Part shown: in pieces, positions 44,459 to 54,182 of the stretch | Numbering within the stretch: position 1 is the first letter of the stretch | Layout of the letters: each line of letters begins with the position of its first letter | NCBI RefSeq assembly: GCF_030540875.1 | Contig: NZ_JAUOEM010000002.1 | Coordinates: forward strand, 152,826 to 216,825 | Length of the DNA stretch: 64,000 bases | Direction of reading: 5' to 3' | Source: Flavivirga amylovorans | Lineage (GTDB): Bacteria > Bacteroidota > Bacteroidia > Flavobacteriales > Flavobacteriaceae | Made by a program: the position numbers and the translations under genes | The notes under the pieces: model-generated | Seen by the model: the letters and a program-made list of their open reading frames with translations, nothing else | Told to the model about the DNA's origin: nothing | Databases searched by the model: none

Positions 44459-45310
44459 TTATAAAATATTAAGTTCTACAAAAGACAGGGTTGCTTGTGT
44501 TACTTCTTGTAAATGCATTGGTAAATTATCTTTTTCCCAAGGATGTGAAGCTCCAAAAACGTGGTTTGCGTTTTCTATAATTACTAGTTTACTATTTGGA
44601 TTCCATTTGTGAAGTTTTTCGGCTTCTTCAATAGAAATACTAGTATCTGCATTACCATGAATAATTAAATGGGGTATTTTTAAATTTGACACGGCTCTTT
44701 TAATAGTTAAGCGTTCTTCATTTTTTACAAAATCTTCATAGAATTGATAGTAATGGGGCATTTGTTGCTTTGTCCGACCATTAAGAACATATTTTACTCC
44801 GTCTTTTTTCCAGGATTCTAAATCGCCAATTGTTGCTGTTCTTTTACCAAAATCACAAATACTTGCCAAAGTGATTACATTTTTAATGCGTGAGTCTTCT
44901 TCTGCTTTTATAGAAACAATACCACCGCCACGGCTATGGCCAATTAGACTAATGTTATTGGTGTTACCTATGCCTTTTATCTCATCATTTTTAAAAACCC
45001 AATCGATTACAAATTCTAAATCATCTAACTCCTTAGTGTAATTATTATTACCAAAGGCATCTAAATCTGGAAAATCTATGGGTTGCTCAATCGTTCCTCC
45101 ATTGTGCGAAAAATTAAATTTTATAAAGCAAAATCCAGTTTCAGCAAAAGTTTCAGCCATTAAATTCCAAGTACCCCAATCTTTAAAGCCCTTATAGCCA
45201 TGACAAAATATAATAATGGGTCTATTACTGTTTTTTGAATCGAAAGTCAGATCTATTAAAATGGGTTTTTCGTGTTTTCCTTCAATAACACTATTTTTTT
45301 TGTTAATCAT
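44459..45310 (-). CDS. Alpha/beta hydrolase
   Basis: This 283-residue hydrolase has the oxyanion segment IIFCHGYKGFKDWGTW (about 32-47), the nucleophile elbow LIGHSRGGGIVS with Ser near residue 125, the acid in IHGNADTSI, and the final His in IENANHVFGASHPW. It has no signal peptide. Its stop lies 1 base short of the AddB-like gene start side, so the two are co-transcribed. The substrate is unknown. Confidence 0.9.
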   Translation of the reverse strand: MINKKNSVIEGKHEKPILIDLTFDSKNSNRPIIIFCHGYKGFKDWGTWNLMAETFAETGFCFIKFNFSHNGGTIEQPIDFPDLDAFGNNNYTKELDDLEFVIDWVFKNDEIKGIGNTNNISLIGHSRGGGIVSIKAEEDSRIKNVITLASICDFGKRTATIGDLESWKKDGVKYVLNGRTKQQMPHYYQFYEDFVKNEERLTIKRAVSNLKIPHLIIHGNADTSISIEEAEKLHKWNPNSKLVIIENANHVFGASHPWEKDNLPMHLQEVTQATLSFVELNIL

Positions 45311-45311
45311 T

Positions 45312-48068
45312 TTATACTTCTTTTTCTGTGAATGGAATATTGGGATTGCAAATCTCTAAAATGAGACGTTTTAATTCATTATAAAAATTATTGAGGGTCT
45401 CTTGAGTAATCAATGCATCTTTTTTAGCGTATGCTCCTGCTTTATCTTTTTTAGAGAATTTTAAAAACCCTTTACTTAAGTTTTTAAATGATATAATGCC
45501 TGCTTCAACTGGAAGTTGAATTTGATTTGATACATGCATCATATAAGCATAGGTAAGTACTTGAAAACTTTTACTGTATTTAGAGTAATCTGTAGTAATA
45601 GATTCCCAATCTACAATTTCAACACTGTTTTGTTCCACTTTTCCTGTTTTGTAATCTACAATTCTGGTTACACCATTATATTCATCAACACGGTCAACTT
45701 TACCTGTAATAGTTACTGGGAAATCAAGTTCTGGAATATCAACGATAACCTTGTTATTTGCTTCAATAGCTATTATTTTTATTTGATTTCCAGCTTTTAA
45801 ATCTTCAATTTCTAAGTCTAAAAAATTTGAGACATACCTTTTTGCAATTTCAAAAATTATTAAGTTCTTACCTTTAGTGATATCCCCTTCTTTATAAACA
45901 TCTGTAAAATGATGTGTAACCGTTTTTACAATATTAGTTTTTAATTTTTTAATATTATCTACAGATATAAAAGTGCCAATTAATGGTTTGTAAAAGTCTT
46001 CTAGAGTATTATGTACTACAGTCCCTAAAGTATTAGCAGCTACTGTTTCCTCTACATTATCATGTTCTTTTATTTTTAATATTTTCTGATAATAAAAATC
46101 GATAGGGTTTCTTATGTAGTTCGTTAATGATGATGGAGAAAACCCTTTTTGAGCAACATTTTTTAGCTCATTTAAAGCCGAATTGGTTTTCTCTACTACG
46201 TTTAAAGAGGTTTCAATTATGGGAACTTGAGGTGCAATAATTTGGTGGTCTATATGATGTATCCCTTCTAATTCCAATTGAGTTATAAATCTACTTTTCT
46301 CTCCACCGGTTAAAATATCGGCCTCTGTATTGTAAAGTATATAAACATGCTTTGCACGTTGTAACAGCCTGTAAAAGTGATAGGTATAGACGGCATCTTT
46401 TTCTTTATAGGTGGGTAGATTGTTTTCTATTTTAACATCGAATGGAATAAATGAATTATTAGTTTTTCCAGAAGGAAGAATGCCTTCGTTTACAGATGAA
46501 ATAATAACGGTTTCATAGTCTAAAACACGAGACTCTAGCATACCCATAATTTGAAGACCTTGTAAAGGTTCTCCCTGGAAATCTAAAGTTTCTGAGCTTA
46601 ATAGCTCTTTATAGACACTATAGAGTGTTGAAATGTCTTTGATGTGATGGTATGCTGTATTTAAACGAGATAGTTCGTTAAACAGTTCATTAAAGCGAAA
46701 TAGGTATTCTAATGACAGTAAATTAGAAGCTTTTTTATCGTCTAGATAGTTTTTAATGTGTAATATTAATTGAGAGCAATTGTTTAAAGCATTATCAACA
46801 GATTGATCCCAATTTGAAAATAACAAATCAATAATATTTGAATTGCATGCCAGTTGTTTTAAACGCTCGGCTGTTAAGTAAACTAAGTTATTAGCATCAA
46901 TGGATTCAATTATTTTTGATGCCATATCAACTTCATTAGTGTAAAATAGAGGTCTTATAAATTGATGGGATAATATATTTATAACATCCTTATAGTAAAA
47001 TATGTTTGATGGTGTTTTATGTAAATGAAATAAAGACTCAAAAAGGGATGCCACGGGAATAGATTTTAAAGGGAACCCCATGGTTATATTTAACGCTTCA
47101 ATATCTGAAGGAAGCGAATTTAATACTGGTATAAGTAAATTTTCATCACCTAAAATCACAGCAGTACTCTGTAATGATTGATTGTCTTTTTGTAAATTAT
47201 TTAGAAGTGTACCAATATATTTTGCTTGTCCAATATTTTTAGGAATACCAAAAACAGATATGTTTTTTTCTTTTGAATAATTTGTTGTTATCCAGTTAAA
47301 AGGCTTGTTTTTAAAAAATGCCCAATTATTTTTATGCTGCCGTGTAAATAAAGCAGCGTCATGCTTGTAGTTGTTTATAAATACGGCATCTATATCCCAA
47401 TAAATTTTCGCTAAGTTATTTTGAAGTAATTTTTGTATGATGATCTCTTCAGAAGTATTTAATGCGTTAAACCCTAAAAATACATGTTGTTTTTCGGGGT
47501 TATTTTGAATATAAGACTCTAAATTATTTGCAGCCTCTCTATATATTAAACCTTGATAACCTATTTTTTTATTTATAAGTTGTTTGGTGAATTCTACATA
47601 GTAGTTATGAAGTTTATACCAAAAAGATAAATAGTTTTTAACAAAATCGGTTTTATTATTTTCTAAAGACCAGTGGTTTAAGTCTTGTATAGCACTTAAG
47701 TAATCAAAAATGTTTTTTTGAGGTATGAGATATCGGTCTATTTCGTTAAAATCTTGAAGTAGTATTTGAGCCCATTTTGAAAACGATTCAAAAGAATCTG
47801 CTTCATCATTTTTAGTTAATTTAATATAGGTATTGTAAAACTCAAAAAGAAGTTCTGTATTAGCAACATTTTTAAGTTCTGATAAATCTTCTACAAACTC
47901 TTCAATGCTTATTATACTAGGAGAAAAGATAGTTTGTTTAACAACTTTAGAGAGTTGATGTTTTAGAAATAACCCAGCTCTTTTACTTGGTAAAACAAAA
48001 GTTAATTCGGAAAGATTTTGATTATTATTGTGTAAATCTTTTAGAACATCGAAAATAAAAGTCGTCAT
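45312..48068 (-). CDS. AddB-like PD-(D/E)XK nuclease/helicase-fold protein
   Basis: This 918-residue protein has an AddB-type layout. The N-terminal half resembles an inactive UvrD-like helicase (FVLPSKRAGLFLKHQLS near 24-40, without a Walker A lysine motif), and the C-terminal domain is a RecB-like nuclease with GKVDRVDEYNGVTRIVDYKTGKVEQ (near 800-825). AddAB-type complexes process broken DNA ends for RecA. The AddA-like partner is at 50032-53163, separated by an OmpA-family gene. The Cys cluster that binds iron-sulfur in some AddB proteins is not evident here. Confidence 0.85.
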   Translation of the reverse strand: MTTFIFDVLKDLHNNNQNLSELTFVLPSKRAGLFLKHQLSKVVKQTIFSPSIISIEEFVEDLSELKNVANTELLFEFYNTYIKLTKNDEADSFESFSKWAQILLQDFNEIDRYLIPQKNIFDYLSAIQDLNHWSLENNKTDFVKNYLSFWYKLHNYYVEFTKQLINKKIGYQGLIYREAANNLESYIQNNPEKQHVFLGFNALNTSEEIIIQKLLQNNLAKIYWDIDAVFINNYKHDAALFTRQHKNNWAFFKNKPFNWITTNYSKEKNISVFGIPKNIGQAKYIGTLLNNLQKDNQSLQSTAVILGDENLLIPVLNSLPSDIEALNITMGFPLKSIPVASLFESLFHLHKTPSNIFYYKDVINILSHQFIRPLFYTNEVDMASKIIESIDANNLVYLTAERLKQLACNSNIIDLLFSNWDQSVDNALNNCSQLILHIKNYLDDKKASNLLSLEYLFRFNELFNELSRLNTAYHHIKDISTLYSVYKELLSSETLDFQGEPLQGLQIMGMLESRVLDYETVIISSVNEGILPSGKTNNSFIPFDVKIENNLPTYKEKDAVYTYHFYRLLQRAKHVYILYNTEADILTGGEKSRFITQLELEGIHHIDHQIIAPQVPIIETSLNVVEKTNSALNELKNVAQKGFSPSSLTNYIRNPIDFYYQKILKIKEHDNVEETVAANTLGTVVHNTLEDFYKPLIGTFISVDNIKKLKTNIVKTVTHHFTDVYKEGDITKGKNLIIFEIAKRYVSNFLDLEIEDLKAGNQIKIIAIEANNKVIVDIPELDFPVTITGKVDRVDEYNGVTRIVDYKTGKVEQNSVEIVDWESITTDYSKYSKSFQVLTYAYMMHVSNQIQLPVEAGIISFKNLSKGFLKFSKKDKAGAYAKKDALITQETLNNFYNELKRLILEICNPNIPFTEKEV

Positions 48069-48085
48069 TGAAGTTTAATTGGTAT

Positions 48086-48247
48086 TGAACTCATTTAGAC
48101 TTTTTCAATTTGCTAAAAAATGGCTGTTTTCAGCTCTGTTTTTGTCTTTTTTTCCTTGCGTAGCTCTGCTATGCAAGGAAAAAAAGTCTTCAACATAGTC
48201 AAAAACTTCTAATTTTCGCTTAAATCCAAAAAGTCTAAATGAGTTCA
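48086..48247. repeat. 162-bp nested palindromic element (MITE/REP-like)
   Basis: Perfect 20-base inverted ends lie at 48086-48105 and 48228-48247. A second, inner inverted repeat of 19 bases with one mismatch (48146-48164 with 48168-48186, core CCTTGC) surrounds a 3-base loop. The sequence between the two sets of arms is partly symmetric. There is no coding sequence. It lies between the AddB-like start and the OmpA terminator. This structure is typical of non-autonomous repeats, and a related half-site is at 44362-44380. Confidence 0.65.
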
Positions 48248-48259
48248 TTATATAAAAAT

Positions 48260-48291
48260 AAAAAACGCTTCGGATATCCGAAGCGTTTTTT
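48260..48291 (-). terminator. Intrinsic terminator for the OmpA-family gene
   Basis: A perfect 32-base palindrome (16 plus 16) with A-tract and T-tract ends around the core CTTCGGATATCCGAAG. It lies 35 bases after the OmpA-family stop on the minus strand and is followed by a T-rich stretch. It is independent of the 162-bp element beside it. Confidence 0.85.
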
Positions 48292-48325
48292 GTAAAACTT
48301 ATTTTAAAAACTAATTAATAGTTTT

Positions 48326-49708
48326 TTATTTTACTAGGTTGATTTCAACTCTTCTATTGTTAGCTCTACCTTTTCTAGTTTTGTTAGAATCGATTGGTTT
48401 ATCTTTACCATAACCAATAGCAGATAATCTAGAAGTGTCAACTCCATGAGAAACTAAATAATCTTTTACAGAGTTGGCTCTAGACTCAGATAATTTCTGA
48501 TTAGTACTAGCTCTACCTGTACTATCTGTATGTCCTTCAACAGTAAATGTTGCAGTTGGGTATTCGTTAAGAATTTTGATGATATCTTTTAAAACAGTTT
48601 CAGATTGTGTTTTAATAGTAGATCTTCCCGTATCAAATAAGATAGTTTTAGCATACTCATTTAAAGTTTTTTGAACTTCTTCAGTAACTTCAGGACAACC
48701 ATTGTTAGCAACAGTACCAACAACATCTGGACATTTATCATCTTTGTCTAAAACACCATCACCATCAGTATCAGGCCAAGGGCATCCGTTATTTGCTGGA
48801 GCACCTGCAGTGTTAGGACATTTGTCATCACCATCTTTTACACCGTCACCATCAGCATCTGGACAACCAGCTAAAGCTTTTAAACCAGCAACTGTAGGAC
48901 AGCTATCATCTTTATCAGCAATACCGTCACCGTCAGTATCAGGACATCCATTAAGTTCAGCTGAACCAGCTTCGTTAGGACAAGCATCTTTACTGTCTTC
49001 GATACCATCACCATCAGTATCAGGACAACCGTTGAATTCTTCTAACCCAGGAACATCTGGACAAGCATCATCTTTGTCATAAATACCATCACCGTCAGCA
49101 TCAGCTCCACCAAATTTGATAGAAAGACCAACTGAGTGTTGGAAATGAGTGTTTAAGTAATCCTCAAACGCGTGCTTATATGAAGATTGTAAAGTAAGAC
49201 CAACATTATCGCTAAACCAAACATTGAAACCTAAAGTTCCGTTTAAAGTTCCAGCTCCAACTTCGTCTACCCATGTGTAACCACCACCAACACCTAAGAA
49301 AGGCTCGAAAGTGTTCCAGTCTATAGCTTCTCCAATACTATACTTAATAGTACCGTCTACACCATAATAAGATAAATCATCTACTTTAAGAGCGTCTCCG
49401 TTAGCGTCTTCACCCCAGTTTTCAATTTTGTTTAAAGAACCACCAATTCCAAAAGAGAAACCATCACCTACATATTTAGATACAGAGATAGTTGATAAAG
49501 AAGGTAAGATGTTCCAGTTATCTACATCTACATATTTGCTAAAGATAGTCTCACTAAAAGGAGCACCATCACCAGAAGGGTAAGCATCAACTGCGTTTGT
49601 CCCAATGGTAATTTGCCATGGATTGTTTTTGTCTTGCGCATCAACGTTGCTATAACCAAGTACAAACAACACAGCGAACAATAATCTGCTAAGATTTTTC
49701 ATATTCAA
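48326..49708 (-). CDS. OmpA-family outer-membrane protein with thrombospondin type 3 repeats
   Basis: This 460-residue protein has a signal peptide (residues 1-24, ending NVDAQ) and an N-terminal beta-barrel (about 25-200). Five acidic calcium-binding TSP3 repeats follow ([17 protein letters not shown] and its variants, about 203-340). The C-terminal OmpA peptidoglycan-binding domain has [22 protein letters not shown] and [10 protein letters not shown]. It links the outer membrane to peptidoglycan. The gene is monocistronic in appearance, with a promoter-like box at 49771-49778 and a terminator at 48260-48291. Confidence 0.94.
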   Translation of the reverse strand: MNMKNLSRLLFAVLFVLGYSNVDAQDKNNPWQITIGTNAVDAYPSGDGAPFSETIFSKYVDVDNWNILPSLSTISVSKYVGDGFSFGIGGSLNKIENWGEDANGDALKVDDLSYYGVDGTIKYSIGEAIDWNTFEPFLGVGGGYTWVDEVGAGTLNGTLGFNVWFSDNVGLTLQSSYKHAFEDYLNTHFQHSVGLSIKFGGADADGDGIYDKDDACPDVPGLEEFNGCPDTDGDGIEDSKDACPNEAGSAELNGCPDTDGDGIADKDDSCPTVAGLKALAGCPDADGDGVKDGDDKCPNTAGAPANNGCPWPDTDGDGVLDKDDKCPDVVGTVANNGCPEVTEEVQKTLNEYAKTILFDTGRSTIKTQSETVLKDIIKILNEYPTATFTVEGHTDSTGRASTNQKLSESRANSVKDYLVSHGVDTSRLSAIGYGKDKPIDSNKTRKGRANNRRVEINLVK

Positions 49709-49770
49709 AAGTTTAATTTTTAAGTGTTAATTGTAAACAAAAGTAAGTTGTTAAATTTTATTAACAAAGA

Positions 49771-49778
49771 CAAATATA
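49771..49778 (-). promoter_or_regulatory. -7 promoter element of the OmpA-family gene
   Basis: The minus strand reads TATATTTG, an exact TAnnTTTG match. The start point would be near 49764, with a leader of about 56 bases. No clear -33 TTG is visible. Confidence 0.45.
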
Positions 49779-49945
49779 TAAAAAAATGGGACATTCGGTT
49801 TATTCATAGATAGTTCATAATGGATTTAGATAATATTAAAAGTTTCAGAGGTTTTAGTAAACCTAATGATAGCCTTGCCTGAAATACTTGCTTATATGGT
49901 TTGTATAAACGTGTCCGTGCATTCTTGCTTTTTTGTTGATTAAAG

Positions 49946-50005
49946 GAAAAAACGAGTATTGGATGAGACAAATATCTTGTTTTTAGAGCAATAAATCGTT
50001 TTTTC
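49946..50005 (-). terminator. Possible terminator after the AddA-like gene
   Basis: GAAAAAACGA at 49946-49955 pairs perfectly with TCGTTTTTTC at 49996-50005 across a 40-base loop, close after the AddA-like stop at 50032. The large loop makes it a weak candidate. The remainder of the 323-base gap 49709-50031 holds the OmpA-family promoter-like box and no gene that I can support. Confidence 0.35.
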
Positions 50006-50031
50006 TTACGCGAAATAATGTTTTCATAGGG

Positions 50032-53000
50032 TTACGCTTCTTTTATTTTAATATCCTTGTTTATATAGATAAGAATTTTGTTTGTAACGGTTATTTGCAT
50101 GTCTTCTAAAACGTCTTGATAAGATTGTAATTGTTGCCAGTGTTTTTTATCTTCAATACCCGTTTTATAATCAATAATTACAGCTTCATTTTTTGAGTTT
50201 AAAGCTAATCTGTCGGGTCTTAAAATAATACCTTCTTTAGTAATAATATCTCTTTCATTATGTATATTATAGTCTGAACTATAATAATTTTCGAGTTTGG
50301 GATGTTCTACTATTTTAATTAGTATTCGTTTTAATTCTATTGTTTGTTCTTCTGTAATTAAACTAGTGTTTATAAAATCGTTTATAACAAAATCAATATC
50401 CTCTTTTGTTTTAATTTGAGACATGATATCGTGAATAAGGTTTCCTTTTTCAATAGCCTCTTGTTGGTTCGTGTCCCAAAGAAGTCCAGATTTGGTTATA
50501 ACTTTTATGTTATGAGTTTCTTTTGCAGTTGAAATAAATTCTTGTTGAATATTGGCTTCCTTTGTAATGGCTGAACTTTCGGTAGTTTTTTTGGAATTCC
50601 CAAAGCTGTATATAGATTGAGAATCATTCCATAAGCCTAAGTGCTGTAGATAGTTTATAAATAAACCTGAATACTTTTTATTGTTTGGGACTCCTTTTGA
50701 CGTTATATCTTTTGTTGAAATGATGTGTAGTTGCTCGACAGGGCGCGTTAAGGCGACATACAATAAATTAATGTTATCTAATTCTTGTTCAGATTGATGC
50801 TTGTTATAAATACGTTGCCCTTCATCTCCATAATTTTCAAAATCTTTGCTGTAATTTAACAAGGTGTGTGAAAAACCAGCATATTTTTCTTTATCTATCT
50901 GGAACCATTCTCTTGGGTCTAATTCTCTATAAATATCTAAATCGGCATAAGGGAAAATAACCACAGGAAACTCCAAGCCTTTAGATTTGTGGATGGTCAT
51001 TATTTGAACGGCATTTTGTCCTTTAGGAGATACAATACTTAAGCTTTCCTTTTTCTTGTCATAATATTCCAAAAATCCAGAAATATTTGATCCCTTTTTT
51101 TGAGAAAAATCTAAAACAATGTCTAAATAAAACTGTATGTAAGCGTTGGAAGATGCAACCAAATTAAAATCTCTCACTACGGTTTCAGCTAAGTCATAAA
51201 GAGGGAGTTGTAGTAGTGAATCGCTATTTATAAATATATTGAATGCTTCAAAACTTTGAAATAGATTAGAGATGGACAAATTTACATGCTCGGAAAAGAA
51301 TTCATGCTTGTCTTTAACATTAAAAAGGATACTTAAATAATTGAGAACCTCAATTTTTATTTCATTGTTTTTTGGCTGAATTAAGAGCGCTAAAATGTTA
51401 TTTATAAAACCAACTTTGGGTGAATTATTAATTAATAAGGTTTCAGAAGAAATGATAGGGATTTGGTGTTGCCCTAAATAATTTGCAATTGCAACGCCTT
51501 CTTTTTTCTTACGTACTAATACGCAAATGTCTTCAAATTTGAAGCCGTTTTTTAAACAGTTATTAATAGTTTTTAGAACATTTTCAGAAAATAATTCGTC
51601 TCTATCGTCTTCTGTATTAATATCTAAAAAAGTTAATTCAACATAGCCGGTATCCTCTAAAAACGTGTTTTGATGTGCATTTTCATAGAGATATGTATAA
51701 TCTTTTTTACTAAAAACTAGGCTTGATAGGTAATTAAAAAAGCCGTTATTAAAAGTTACAATGTCTTTGAAACTTCTATAATTTGTTGGAAGATTTTCAA
51801 CGTGTTTTTCAATATGAAATGGGTTTTCGTCATTAAATAAGCCAATAAACTGTTCTGCTTTTCCACCTCGCCAACGATAAATAGCCTGTTTTGCATCACC
51901 AACCAACATCGCGTTTCCTGTTTCGGTAGATAAAGAATTTCCTAAAAGTGGAATTAAATTTTCCCATTGCATTACTGAAGTATCCTGAAATTCGTCAATA
52001 AAATAATGGTTAAACTTTTCGCCAATACGCTCGTAAATAAAAGGCGTAGGTTGGTTCCTTATTTCTTTACTAATAATAGTATTGAACTCAGAAATAAGCA
52101 TTTTATTTTGTTCTGCTTTAAGCGCCTTTAATTCATTATTAATAACATTTAAAACAGATAGTGGCGTTATATTTTTATAAAAAGCTTTTAAAAACTTAAG
52201 ACGAAAAACCAGTTGTTTGGTTTCATGAAAACTAGCAGCTATTTGTGGTTGAATTTGCTCTATTATAGACGCTATCGTATCTGTAACACGTTTAGGGTAT
52301 AATGTTTTAGTTTCAATATCTTCTTGCCACTTGGCTTCAAAGTTTAAATCTAACTTTTTACTGGCCAGGTTTTTGAAATGCTTTGGTAGATAACTTCCAG
52401 AAAAATCGTTAAATTCCAAACCAGCCTCTTCAATTAAGGTTAAAATGTTTTGCGCTTTTTGAGTCATGTTATTTTCTAAAAATGCAAGCTCTTTTTTTAA
52501 TTGTGACTTAAGTATTTTAAAATCACCTAGAGTTTTGTCTTTTAACGTTTCAATAAAAGGAATATCGTTTTCATTAACCAATAGCTTTGCTATTTTATTA
52601 AAATCAAAAGAAACATCCCAGCTTTTATCATCATCAGCTTTCTCAATAGCAAAATCTATAAGTACTTTGGTAAGTGCATCATTTGTTCCAGCCTTTTCAA
52701 TTAAACTATTAACAGCTTCATTTAATAAGGCATCCTGATCTAGCTCCACTTCAAAATTTAAGGGTAATTTTAAATCGTATGCAAAGGTTCTAATAAGTTT
52801 GTGGGTAAAACCATCAATAGTAGAAATATCGAATGCTGCATAGTTATGTATAATCGTGTTTAATAGTTTTTCTGATTTATTGTGAAGGACATTCGCATCC
52901 ATTTGCAATTCTTCACAAATAGTACCAAACATACTATTAGGCTTATTTAATATCGTTTTATTAGAAAATTCTTTTAGTGTTTCAATAATTCGTTCTTTCA

Positions 53001-53163
53001 TTTCGGCAACAGCCTTATTTGTAAACGTAATAGCTAGAATGCGTTTGAAATGTTCATAATTATTAGACCGAAATAAAATTTTTAAATATTCTTTTACCAA
53101 TGTAAATGTTTTTCCACTTCCAGCAGAAGCATTATAAATAGTAAAAGAATGGTTTTGGCTCAT
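50032..53163 (-). CDS. AddA-like UvrD-family helicase/nuclease
   Basis: This 1043-residue protein has a Walker A motif IYNASAGSGKTFTLVKEYLK (about 7-26), ILAITFTNKAVAEMKERI (motif Ia), the Walker B/motif II DEFQDTS with motif III GDAKQAIYRWRGG, and late helicase motifs TIHKSKGLEFPVVIFPYA and NLLYVALTRPVEQLHI. The C-terminal RecB-like nuclease domain carries AVIIDYKTGIEDKKHWQQLQSYQ. It would unwind and trim DNA ends with the AddB-like protein at 45312-48068. It starts about 126 bases from the divergent sodA gene. Confidence 0.9.
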   Translation of the reverse strand: MSQNHSFTIYNASAGSGKTFTLVKEYLKILFRSNNYEHFKRILAITFTNKAVAEMKERIIETLKEFSNKTILNKPNSMFGTICEELQMDANVLHNKSEKLLNTIIHNYAAFDISTIDGFTHKLIRTFAYDLKLPLNFEVELDQDALLNEAVNSLIEKAGTNDALTKVLIDFAIEKADDDKSWDVSFDFNKIAKLLVNENDIPFIETLKDKTLGDFKILKSQLKKELAFLENNMTQKAQNILTLIEEAGLEFNDFSGSYLPKHFKNLASKKLDLNFEAKWQEDIETKTLYPKRVTDTIASIIEQIQPQIAASFHETKQLVFRLKFLKAFYKNITPLSVLNVINNELKALKAEQNKMLISEFNTIISKEIRNQPTPFIYERIGEKFNHYFIDEFQDTSVMQWENLIPLLGNSLSTETGNAMLVGDAKQAIYRWRGGKAEQFIGLFNDENPFHIEKHVENLPTNYRSFKDIVTFNNGFFNYLSSLVFSKKDYTYLYENAHQNTFLEDTGYVELTFLDINTEDDRDELFSENVLKTINNCLKNGFKFEDICVLVRKKKEGVAIANYLGQHQIPIISSETLLINNSPKVGFINNILALLIQPKNNEIKIEVLNYLSILFNVKDKHEFFSEHVNLSISNLFQSFEAFNIFINSDSLLQLPLYDLAETVVRDFNLVASSNAYIQFYLDIVLDFSQKKGSNISGFLEYYDKKKESLSIVSPKGQNAVQIMTIHKSKGLEFPVVIFPYADLDIYRELDPREWFQIDKEKYAGFSHTLLNYSKDFENYGDEGQRIYNKHQSEQELDNINLLYVALTRPVEQLHIISTKDITSKGVPNNKKYSGLFINYLQHLGLWNDSQSIYSFGNSKKTTESSAITKEANIQQEFISTAKETHNIKVITKSGLLWDTNQQEAIEKGNLIHDIMSQIKTKEDIDFVINDFINTSLITEEQTIELKRILIKIVEHPKLENYYSSDYNIHNERDIITKEGIILRPDRLALNSKNEAVIIDYKTGIEDKKHWQQLQSYQDVLEDMQITVTNKILIYINKDIKIKEA

Positions 53164-53244
53164 GAATTATAATTTTGGATACAAGATAAAAACTATCAAT
53201 GGTTTCATAACAATTAATTATTTTTAATTACCCCGTTTTATATG

Positions 53245-53252
53245 TAATTTTG
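53245..53252 (+). promoter_or_regulatory. -7 promoter element of the superoxide dismutase gene
   Basis: TAATTTTG matches the TAnnTTTG consensus exactly, with a predicted start near 53259 and a leader of about 31 bases to the ATG. A -33 TTG is not evident. Confidence 0.45.
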
Positions 53253-53289
53253 AAAGAAATTAAATATTAATATTATAAAACTAATAACT

Positions 53290-53898
53290 ATGGCTTTCGA
53301 ATTACCGAAATTAGGATACGCATATGATGCATTAGAACCTCATATTGACGCTCGTACTATGGAGATACACCATTCTAAACATCATCAAGGGTATACAAAT
53401 AATTTAAATAATGCTATTGCTGGAACAGATTTAGAAGGGAAGTCTATTGAAGATATACTTGGAAATTTAGATATAAATAATAGTGCTGTAAGAAATAATG
53501 GTGGTGGATTTTATAATCACTCATTATTTTGGGAATTAATGAATCCTGAAGATAGAGGTTATTTGTCTGGTGATTTAAAAGATGCTATTGAAGCTGAATT
53601 CGGATCTAAAGATGAATTTATTGCTGCCTTTAGTAAGGCTGCAGCGACTCGTTTTGGTTCTGGTTGGGCTTGGTTGTGTGTACACAAAGGGGGTAAAATA
53701 GAAATATGCTCTACACCAAATCAAGACAATCCATTAATGCCAAGTATTGGATGTGGAGGTACACCAATTTTAGGTCTTGATGTTTGGGAACATGCTTATT
53801 ACTTAAACTATCAAAACAGACGTCCAGATTACATTAATGCATTTTTTAATGTTATTAATTGGAACGAAGTTGAAAGACGATACGCAGAAGCAAAATAA
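53290..53898 (+). CDS. sodA: Superoxide dismutase, manganese-type by sequence
   Basis: This 202-residue enzyme has the four metal ligands: His27 in [12 protein letters not shown], His77 in NHSLFW, Asp164 and His168 in [11 protein letters not shown]. The active-site Gln position favours the Mn type: [11 protein letters not shown] has no Gln in the first position, and Gln145 is supplied by [10 protein letters not shown]. It converts superoxide to oxygen and peroxide. It lacks a signal peptide, so it is cytoplasmic. It is a single gene with its own promoter-like box and terminator. Confidence 0.95.
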   Translation: MAFELPKLGYAYDALEPHIDARTMEIHHSKHHQGYTNNLNNAIAGTDLEGKSIEDILGNLDINNSAVRNNGGGFYNHSLFWELMNPEDRGYLSGDLKDAIEAEFGSKDEFIAAFSKAAATRFGSGWAWLCVHKGGKIEICSTPNQDNPLMPSIGCGGTPILGLDVWEHAYYLNYQNRRPDYINAFFNVINWNEVERRYAEAK

Positions 53899-53927
53899 AT
53901 AGTTTCTAGTAAAAATAATTTTAAATT

Positions 53928-53963
53928 AAAAAACGCTTAGTAAATAGTTCCTAGGCGTTTTTT
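53928..53963 (+). terminator. Terminator after the superoxide dismutase gene
   Basis: A 13-base stem (53928-53940 with 53951-53963, one mismatch, core AACGC) has a 10-base loop and is followed by further T residues. It starts 30 bases after the sodA stop. Confidence 0.75.
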
Positions 53964-54052
53964 TTATGCCTTAAATAGTTGAGTTTACTTTTCTAAAAAC
54001 CATGCTAGTAAGAGTATGTGCTTGACGATGCGCTTTTTAGGTTTTTGCCACC

Positions 54053-54066
54053 CCCTGTTTACAGGG
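54053..54066 (+). promoter_or_regulatory. Operator candidate upstream of the LipL32 operon
   Basis: A perfect inverted repeat of 6 bases, CCCTGT-TT-ACAGGG. It lies 24 bases upstream of the -33-like TTTC. The same arrangement, with the sequence partly conserved, occurs at 58491-58508 in front of the giant surface protein gene. Confidence 0.6.
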
Positions 54067-54090
54067 TATCCTTTTTCACTGAAAAAGATG

Positions 54091-54121
54091 TTTCTTAAAT
54101 ATTAGTACTGCCGCATCTTTG
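54091..54121 (+). promoter_or_regulatory. Promoter of the membrane-protein/LipL32 operon
   Basis: TTTC at 54091-54094 and CATCTTTG at 54114-54121 are separated by 19 bases, which resembles the Bacteroidota -33 TTTG/-7 TAnnTTTG promoter. The segment AAAAAGATGTTTC just before the -33 position is shared with the promoter at 58531-58561, at identical spacing. The predicted start is near 54128 and the leader about 55 bases. Confidence 0.6.
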
Positions 54122-54182
54122 CCTCATGATATTTTATAGAATACCAATAAAATGAATATTAACCTTTTAAAAATTTAAAATT

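Noticed and set aside
48146..48186. Terminator of the AddB-like gene's upstream neighbour
   Set aside because: The hairpin is symmetric inside a larger palindromic element and the OmpA gene already has its own perfect terminator at 48260-48291.
48702..49082. Plus-strand open frame across the OmpA gene
   Set aside because: It is the complement of the thrombospondin type 3 repeats; its repeated Ser/Pro pattern is a shadow of the acidic repeats.
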